DNA from: Embleya sp040605455
GTDB taxonomy: Bacteria; Actinomycetota; Actinomycetes; Streptomycetales; Streptomycetaceae
Direction of reading: 5' to 3'
DNA length: 28,521 bases
Assembly (NCBI RefSeq): GCF_040605455.1
Contig: NZ_JBEXCV010000117.1
Location: forward strand, 1 to 28,521
Positions 23,977 through 28,521 of the stretch are shown one piece after another; the first letter of the stretch is position 1; each line of letters opens with the position of its first letter. The notes beneath the pieces were generated by a model. The model was not told the origin of the DNA. It did not search any database and saw only the letters and a program-made list of their open reading frames with translations. The position numbers and the translations under genes are program-made.

Positions 23977-24381
23977 GTGCCGGAGCGTGGGGAACGCCCC
24001 TGGGGACAGCCGAATACGACGGCGCGGGTCGAACAAGACGACGCGGGCCGAATGTGGCACATCACGCTGACCCTCGCCGGCAAGCCGGGTGATCCCGAGG
24101 ATGTGCGGCGCGCGCTGGAACGGCTCGCCCACGAACACCCCTTCCTGCTCGCCGGACGCTACGCGGCCGACCACGCCGAAGTGCGGTACTGGGAGGAGGC
24201 GCCCAACCTGCACGACGCCGCGGCGATCGCGCTGCGGCTGTGGGGCGAGCACCGGCAGAGCGCGGGGTTGCCGCCGTGGGAAGTGATCGGGCTGGAGGTG
24301 GTCGACCGCCCGACGTACCAGAAGCGGGCCGTTGCACCGGCCCCGCTGCCGGTGCAACCGGGCCGGGTGCAGCCCTTCTAG
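23977..24381 (+). CDS. Conserved-looking small protein downstream of proB
   Basis: A 134-residue protein from GTG 23977, which has GGGAGG 6 nt upstream. An internal ATG at 24052 (109 residues, starting MWHITLTLAGKP) is a possible alternative, because the first 25 residues have poorer codon bias and look unstructured. The body resembles a short alpha/beta domain: DPEDVRRALERLAHEHPFLL, ADHAEVRYWEEAPNLHDAAAIALRLWGEHR, LPPWEVIGLEVVDRPTYQKR. I recall similar proteins in streptomycetes, but no function. No catalytic motif is evident. It starts 45 nt after proB and may share its transcript. Confidence 0.8.
   Translation: MPERGERPWGQPNTTARVEQDDAGRMWHITLTLAGKPGDPEDVRRALERLAHEHPFLLAGRYAADHAEVRYWEEAPNLHDAAAIALRLWGEHRQSAGLPPWEVIGLEVVDRPTYQKRAVAPAPLPVQPGRVQPF
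24331..24358 (+). terminator. Hairpin inside the last codons of the 23977 gene
   Basis: GTTGCACCGG (24331-24340) and CCGGTGCAAC (24349-24358) form a perfect 10-bp stem with an 8-nt loop. It ends 23 nt before the gene's end and is the only strong hairpin before the ABC operon, so it may double as a terminator. No U tract follows. Confidence 0.4.
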
Positions 24382-24461
24382 CCGTCGGCCTCGCGCGGTC
24401 GGCGAGCCGGTCGAGCCGGTCGTGACCCCGGGCACGGCGAATAATCCGTGGCCCGAAAAAC

Positions 24462-24489
24462 TCTCGCGCGTTAGCGTCGCGAGACAATG
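24462..24489 (+). promoter_or_regulatory. Promoter and palindromic operator of the ABC operon
   Basis: TAGCGT at 24472-24477 can serve as a -10, placing the transcription start about 3 nt before the ATG at 24487. No Shine-Dalgarno is present. A 7-9-7 inverted repeat, TCTCGCG (24462-24468) and CGCGAGA (24478-24484), is almost centred on the -10 and covers the start site. A dimeric repressor bound here would block transcription. No regulator gene is adjacent in the window. Confidence 0.45.
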
Positions 24490-26259
24490 CGTACGTTTCC
24501 CGTCGCCGACCCCGGCGATCCCGATATCCGGTCGGCGGGCCGATACCTGACCTGGCTCGCCGTTCGCAGCCGCCGCACGATCCTCATGGGCATCCTGTGG
24601 GCGTCGGTGTGGATGGTCGCGCAGGCCCTGATGCCCGCCGCGGTCGGCCGTGCGATCGACGCGATCGAGGCGCGCGACGAGCAGGGGCTGTTCGCGTGGT
24701 CCGGCGCGCTGTTGGGCATCGCCATCCTGATCGGCTTCACCGGGATCATGCGACACCGCAACGCGGTCGCCAACTTCCTCGACGGCGCGTTTCGCACGAT
24801 CCAACTGGTGACCCGGCACGCCTCCCGGCTCGGTGCCGCCCTACAGCGCCGGATCGCCTCCGGCGAGGTGGTCGGCGTGGGCACCTCGGACGTGGACGCG
24901 ATCGGCTCGACGCTCGACATCACCGCCCGCGGCTGCGCGTCGGTCGTCACGCTCGCCGTGGTCGCGGTGGTGCTGCTGAACATGTCGGTGCCGCTGGGCC
25001 TGCTCGTACTGATCGGCGTGCCGCTGCTGATGGGCCTGGTCTCGCTGCTGCTGCGTCCGCTGCACCGACGCCAGAACGCCTACCGCGAACTGCAGACCGG
25101 CTTGGCCGACCGGGCCGTGGACATCGCGTCCGGCCTGCGGGTGCTGCGCGGAATCGGCGGCGAGCGCACGTTCGGCGCCCGCTACCGGCGCGAGTCACAA
25201 CAGCTGCGGACGGCCGGTGTACGCACCGCCCGGGTCGAATCCCTCCTGGAGGCCGCGCAGTTCCTGGTGCCCGGCTTCTTCGTCGCATTCGGCACCTGGC
25301 TGGCCGCCCGGTTCGCCCTGGACGGCCGGTTGACGATCGGTCAGATGGTGTCCTTCTACGGCTACGCGGCGTTTTTGACCGTGCCGCTCTCCACCATCAC
25401 CGAGTTCGCCGACCGGGTGGTGCGCGGCCATGTAGCGGCCCGACGGGTGACGCGCGTGCTCGCCCTGGAACCGGGCGTGACGGACACCGCCGATCCGGTC
25501 GCCTGGCCGCCGCCGGGGGACCTGGTGGACCGGTGCTCAGGCCTGATGGTCCGGCCCGGTGTGCTGCTCGGGATCGCCTGCGAGGACCCGCAGGACGCGC
25601 CCGCGCTGGCCGATCGACTCGGCCGCTACGAGGAGGCCGACGTGCTCTACGCCGACGTGCCGCTCGCCGACCTCGCGCTCGCCGACGTGCGGGCGCGGAT
25701 CCTGGTCGGGCATCACGACGCCGGCTTGTTCTCCGGGCCGCTGCGTCGCGAACTGACGCCGGGCGACGGCGGAACGGGCGATCTGGCGACGGCGGTCGAG
25801 GTGGCCTGCGCCAAGGACGTGATCGACGCGCTGGACAACGGGCTGGACACCGAGATCGCGGCGCGTGGCCGGGAGTTCTCCGGGGGACAGGTGCAACGCC
25901 TGCGCCTGGTGCGGGCATTGATGGCCGACCCGCAGACGCTGGTGCTGATCGAACCCACCAGCGCGGTGGACGCGCACACCGAGGCGCGGGTGGCCGCCCG
26001 GCTCGCCGCACACCGCCGAGGCCGCACCACGGTGGTCGCCACCACGAGTCCGCTCGTGCTGGACACGATGGACGAGGTCGCCTACGTCGAGGACGGCAAG
26101 GTCATGGCGGTCGGTCCACACCGCGAACTCTTGGCGACCGAGCCGCGGTACGCCGCGCTGGTCACCCGGGTCGACGAGGACGACCGGGACGACCGGGACG
26201 ACGAAGGCAACAGAGGCAACAGAGGTAACAGAGGCGACGAAGGCGAGGAGGACGCGTGA
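24487..26259 (+). CDS. ABC exporter half-transporter with degenerate nucleotide-binding domain
   Basis: A 590-residue half-transporter with an N-terminal membrane domain (helices at about 31-58, 68-90, 150-190, 255-305) fused to a nucleotide-binding domain (about 340-560). The domain is degenerate. Where Walker A (GxxGxGKS/T) should be, around 358-380, there is VLLGIACEDPQDAPALADRL. The Walker B aspartate is Ile488 in LVLIEPTSAVD. The H-loop His is replaced in VVATTSPL (about 519). The signature FSGGQ at 464-468 is intact. It should dimerise with the next gene product and supply the signature for that protein's ATP site. The C-terminal tail is Asp/Arg/Asn-Gly repeats. The substrate is unknown. 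The stop overlaps the next start (GTGA). Confidence 0.92.
   Translation: MRTFPVADPGDPDIRSAGRYLTWLAVRSRRTILMGILWASVWMVAQALMPAAVGRAIDAIEARDEQGLFAWSGALLGIAILIGFTGIMRHRNAVANFLDGAFRTIQLVTRHASRLGAALQRRIASGEVVGVGTSDVDAIGSTLDITARGCASVVTLAVVAVVLLNMSVPLGLLVLIGVPLLMGLVSLLLRPLHRRQNAYRELQTGLADRAVDIASGLRVLRGIGGERTFGARYRRESQQLRTAGVRTARVESLLEAAQFLVPGFFVAFGTWLAARFALDGRLTIGQMVSFYGYAAFLTVPLSTITEFADRVVRGHVAARRVTRVLALEPGVTDTADPVAWPPPGDLVDRCSGLMVRPGVLLGIACEDPQDAPALADRLGRYEEADVLYADVPLADLALADVRARILVGHHDAGLFSGPLRRELTPGDGGTGDLATAVEVACAKDVIDALDNGLDTEIAARGREFSGGQVQRLRLVRALMADPQTLVLIEPTSAVDAHTEARVAARLAAHRRGRTTVVATTSPLVLDTMDEVAYVEDGKVMAVGPHRELLATEPRYAALVTRVDEDDRDDRDDEGNRGNRGNRGDEGEEDA
26179..26232 (+). repeat. Two 9-bp tandem repeats in the ABC gene tail
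   Basis: GACGACCGG is repeated from 26179 to 26196, with a partial third copy to about 26202. GGCAACAGA is present three times at 26206-26232, with one C/T change. They encode the disordered tail DDRDDRD and GNRGNRGNR. The array lies just before the GTGA junction with the second ABC gene and keeps the frame. Confidence 0.75.
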
Positions 26260-27995
26260 GCGCGCGGGAACTGCTCCCGATCGCGCCGGCCGCCGAGGTC
26301 GGCCGGCACGCCGTGCGATTGTTGCGCGAGCGGCGACGCGATCTGATCCTGACCGTCCTGTTCTACGCGCTCGCCGCGGTGGCCGGCCTGGTCGCGCCGC
26401 GGTTGCTCGGGGTGTTGATCGAGAAGGTCCGCGCGGACAGTGCGACCCGCACGATCGACCTGCTCGGCCTGGGCATCGCCGGCGCGCTGTTGCTCCAGGC
26501 GTTGATCGTGCGGCAGGCCGCAGTGGCCGCCGCGCGCCTGGGCGAGGGGCTGCTCGCGCAGGTCCGCGAGGAGTTCGTGGACCGGATCCTGGACCTGCCG
26601 CTGTCCACCGTCGAGCGGGCCGGCTCCGGAGACCTGCTCGGGCGGGCGAACCGCGACGTGGCCGCGATGTCCCGGTCCGCCCGGCGGGCGGTGCCGTCCG
26701 TGCTGGTCGCCGCGGTGACGATCGTGCTCACCTTCGCGGGGCTGCTGCTGCTGAATCCGCTGCTCGCGCTGCCGCTGCTGATCACGCTGCCGCTGTTGGT
26801 GCCGATCACGTACTGGTACCTGCGCCGCGCGCCGGCCGGCTATCTGCGGGAGAACGCGGCGTGGGCACAGGTGACCGACTCGCTGGCGGAGACGGTCGAG
26901 GGGGCGCGCACGGTCGAGGCGCTGCGGCTGGCCGACCGGCGCCGGCGGCGTGGCGACGAGGACGTCGCGCAGGCGTACGCGGCCGAGCGATACACGCTGT
27001 GGTTGCGCACGATCTGGTTCCCGTCGGTGGACTTCGGTTACATGCTGCCGGTGGTGGCCACCACGGCCTTCGGTGGGTGGGCGTATCTGCACGGCTGGGC
27101 CACGCTCGGCGAGGTGGCGACCGCGGTGCTGTACGTGCAGTTGATCATCGGCCCGATGGACGAGTTGCTGAACTGGCTGGACGAGGTGCAGATCTCGGCG
27201 GCCTCGCTGGCCCGGCTGCTGGGCGTGGCCGATGTGCCCTCCGATCGCGAACCGACCGACGCCGAGCCGGTGGACGAGACGTTGGCCGTGCGCGATGTGC
27301 GGTTCGCCTATGCGACGGGCCGCGAGGTGCTGCACGGTATCGACCTGACCATCCGGCCGGGGGAGCGGATCGCCGTGGTGGGGCCCAGCGGCGCCGGGAA
27401 GTCCACGCTGGGACGGCTGTTGGCCGGGGTCAACGCGCCCACGTCCGGGAGCGTGTCGGTGGGCGGGGTGCCGCTGGTCGGTCTGCCGCTGGACGAACTG
27501 CGCGGCCGGGTCGCGTTGGTGACGCAGGAGCACCACGTCTTTCGGGGCACGTTGCGGGACAACCTGCTGTTGGCTCGTGAGGACGCCTCCGACGACGACG
27601 TGCTGGAGGCGCTGCGCGCGGTCGACGCGGACTGGGTGGCGGCGCTGCCGGCCGGGGTGGACACCGAAGTGGGGCCCAAGGGCCACGAGTTGACCGCTCC
27701 GCAGGCGCAACAGCTGGCGCTGGCCCGGCTGGTGCTGGCCGATCCGCACACGCTTGTGCTGGACGAGGCCACCTCGCTGATCGATCCGCGGGCGGCTCGG
27801 CATCTGGAGCGGTCGCTGGGTGCGGTGATCTCGGGCCGGACGGTGATTGCGATCGCGCACCGGTTGTACACGGCGCATGACGCGGATCGGGTCGCGGTGG
27901 TGGAGGGCGGGCGGATCACCGAGTTGGGCAGTCATCGGGAGTTGATCGCGGCCTCCGGTGCGTATGCTGCGCTTTGGCGGTCTTGGCATGGGTGA
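26256..27995 (+). CDS. ABC exporter half-transporter with intact ATP site
   Basis: A 579-residue partner of the preceding protein. The membrane domain occupies about 30-305. The nucleotide-binding domain has Walker A GPSGAGKST at 376-384, Q-loop Q424 in LVTQEHHVF, Walker B LVLDEATS with D503/E504, and H-loop H535 in IAHRLYT. The signature that should read LSGGQ is LTAPQ at 479-483. The heterodimer would therefore have one complete ATP site (this Walker A/B/H plus the partner's FSGGQ) and one broken site. The GTG start overlaps the previous stop by 4 nt, implying fixed stoichiometry. The last codons (from about 27955) use more T-ending codons than the rest, near the junction with the repeat array. 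The transported substrate cannot be read from the sequence. Confidence 0.94.
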   Translation: MSARELLPIAPAAEVGRHAVRLLRERRRDLILTVLFYALAAVAGLVAPRLLGVLIEKVRADSATRTIDLLGLGIAGALLLQALIVRQAAVAAARLGEGLLAQVREEFVDRILDLPLSTVERAGSGDLLGRANRDVAAMSRSARRAVPSVLVAAVTIVLTFAGLLLLNPLLALPLLITLPLLVPITYWYLRRAPAGYLRENAAWAQVTDSLAETVEGARTVEALRLADRRRRRGDEDVAQAYAAERYTLWLRTIWFPSVDFGYMLPVVATTAFGGWAYLHGWATLGEVATAVLYVQLIIGPMDELLNWLDEVQISAASLARLLGVADVPSDREPTDAEPVDETLAVRDVRFAYATGREVLHGIDLTIRPGERIAVVGPSGAGKSTLGRLLAGVNAPTSGSVSVGGVPLVGLPLDELRGRVALVTQEHHVFRGTLRDNLLLAREDASDDDVLEALRAVDADWVAALPAGVDTEVGPKGHELTAPQAQQLALARLVLADPHTLVLDEATSLIDPRAARHLERSLGAVISGRTVIAIAHRLYTAHDADRVAVVEGGRITELGSHRELIAASGAYAALWRSWHG

Positions 27996-27999
27996 CGTT

Positions 28000-28096
28000 G
28001 GGCTGATTGGCCTCAAGCGCCGGCCGGGCTGAGTTGGCCTCAAGCGCCGGCCGGGCTGGGTGGCCTCAAGCGCCGGCCGGGCTGAGTTGGCCTCAG
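28000..28096. repeat. Tandem 26-27 bp repeat array, 3.7 copies
   Basis: Units at 28000-28025, 28026-28052 and 28053-28078, plus a partial copy at 28079-28096, share GGGCTG, then a short variable spot, then GGCCTCAAGCGCCGGCC. Only the 2-3 nt after GGGCTG vary. The array begins 4 nt after the ABC stop. The CGCCGGCCGGGC part is self-complementary enough to form short hairpins. I recall related intergenic sequences dispersed in Streptomyces genomes, but cannot verify this here. Confidence 0.85.
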
Positions 28097-28137
28097 TAGC
28101 CGTTGTCTTACCGAAGTTGGTGTCGGTTTATAGGACT

Positions 28138-28242
28138 TGGCGTCTCGTTGGAGTGATACCGACGCCATCCATGCATGAAGACAGGGCCTCTTGGAATCTC
28201 GGTGGTTGTCTACGCCGAACGAGAGGTCCAGGAGGCCCTGTT
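28138..28242. repeat. Inverted repeats at the presumed left end of the IS
   Basis: TGGCGTC (28138-28144) pairs with GACGCCA (28161-28167). A 14-nt repeat at 28181-28194 pairs with 28229-28242 at 13 of 14 positions, and inside it TCTCG (28197-28201) pairs with CGAGA (28220-28224). The second structure would bury AGGAGG just before the TTG at 28241. The boundary of the element cannot be set without its other end. Confidence 0.45.
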
Positions 28243-28521
28243 GCCACGGTTGTACGCGGTCGCGGCCGGCACGTCCAATTTGTTCCACCGGGAGTGTGAC
28301 TGCCTCGCGCATGTGTACGGGAACGCGGGCGCCCGGCCGGGCCGGGCGCCCGCGTATCCGTCGGACATGACGGACGCCGAGTGGCGTGTTGTGCGGGCGG
28401 CGTTGCCGGTGCCGGCGTGGTTGGAGGGCCGGGGCGGGCAGCCGGAGGCGTACTGCCACCGCGAGATGCTCGACGCGGTCCGTTACCTGGTCGACAACGG
28501 CGTCAAGTGGCGTGCGATGCC
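28241..28521 (+). CDS. IS5-family (DUF4096) transposase, N-terminal fragment
   Basis: The frame reads ...YPSDMTDAEWRVVRAALPVPAW, then LEGRGGQPEAYCHREMLDAV, then RYLVDNGVKWRAMP to the window edge. This is the typical N-terminal domain of Streptomyces IS5-group DDE transposases. TTG 28241 with AGGAGG just upstream gives MPRLYAVAAGTSNLFHRECDCLAHVYGN; GTG 28202, ATG 28175 and ATG 28367 are other in-frame options. The catalytic DDE domain lies beyond the window, so I cannot say whether the gene is intact. A perfect 14-bp stem with a 3-nt loop lies in the coding sequence at 28324-28354. Confidence 0.8.
   Translation, partial: MPRLYAVAAGTSNLFHRECDCLAHVYGNAGARPGRAPAYPSDMTDAEWRVVRAALPVPAWLEGRGGQPEAYCHREMLDAVRYLVDNGVKWRAM

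Larger units (their letters stand above)
28097..28521 (+). mobile_element. IS5-like insertion sequence, left part only
   Basis: A transposase of the IS5/DUF4096 type begins here and runs off the window. Base composition and codon use in 28097-28240 differ from the chromosomal genes, with many A and T residues. The exact left end is not defined: no pair of terminal inverted repeats can be seen because the right end is missing. The limits given are the space between the tandem repeat array and the window edge. Confidence 0.55.

Noticed and set aside
24487..26259. First ABC gene as a pseudogene because of its missing Walker A
   Set aside because: The frame is intact over 590 codons with good codon bias, the SGGQ signature is kept, and the losses match the partner's complementary defect, so function as a heterodimer subunit is more likely.
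28000..28096. CRISPR array
   Set aside because: The repeats are directly abutting with no unique spacers, and no cas genes are present.
28040..28459. 139-codon minus-strand frame at the right end
   Set aside because: It runs through the tandem repeat array and opposite the clear IS5-type transposase frame. No domain was recognised.

Overview
The window is high-GC DNA (GTG starts common, third codon positions almost always G or C) from an actinobacterium. Gene order and protein sequences fit the Streptomycetaceae: valS, folC, DUF4233, ndk, mreBCD, PBP2, rodA, a TIGR03960-type radical SAM gene, a TIGR03936/DUF2344 gene, a long rne, rplU, rpmA, obg and proB. I recall the same order in Streptomyces coelicolor chromosomes, but I cannot identify the genus from the sequence alone. 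Nearly every complete gene is on the + strand. The exception is the 5' end of a lipoprotein gene at the left edge.

Layout. 1-253 (-): start of a lipoprotein gene. 514-5558: valS, folC, a small membrane protein and ndk (tRNA charging, folate polyglutamylation, nucleotide balance). 5559-5962: a gene-free region with two tandem terminator-like hairpins, then candidate mreB promoters. 5963-12219: the cell-wall elongation cluster mreB-mreC-mreD-PBP2-rodA, with close spacing from mreC onward and ATGA coupling between PBP2 and rodA. 12359-20347: a radical SAM protein, a tiny ORF, a membrane-associated protein with 27-residue repeats, a DUF2344 protein and an RNase E/G with very long charged arms. 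20393-22691: a ribosome block (rplU, rpmA, obg) behind its own promoter and after a perfect 16-bp terminator. 22795-24381: proB without an adjacent proA, and a small conserved-looking protein. 24487-27995: a heterodimeric ABC exporter. 28000-28521: a tandem 26-27 bp repeat array followed by the left part of an IS5-like element that runs off the window.

Most of the window is ordinary conserved chromosome; the right end is accessory. The items most worth a second look are these. (a) The two ABC half-transporters carry complementary motif losses: the first lacks Walker A, the Walker B Asp and the H-loop His but keeps SGGQ; the second keeps all of these but has LTAPQ in place of LSGGQ. (b) The protein at 14869-15705 is built from 27-residue Trp/Pro/Arg repeats and sits between two genes of an uncharacterised radical SAM pair. 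(c) The DUF2344 gene has no ATG, GTG or TTG start upstream of its conserved core and apparently starts at CTG. (d) Several genes have a -10 hexamer exactly 6 nt before the start codon, suggesting leaderless transcripts. (e) A palindrome overlaps the putative -10 of the ABC operon. No CRISPR array, tRNA, rRNA or prophage was seen.
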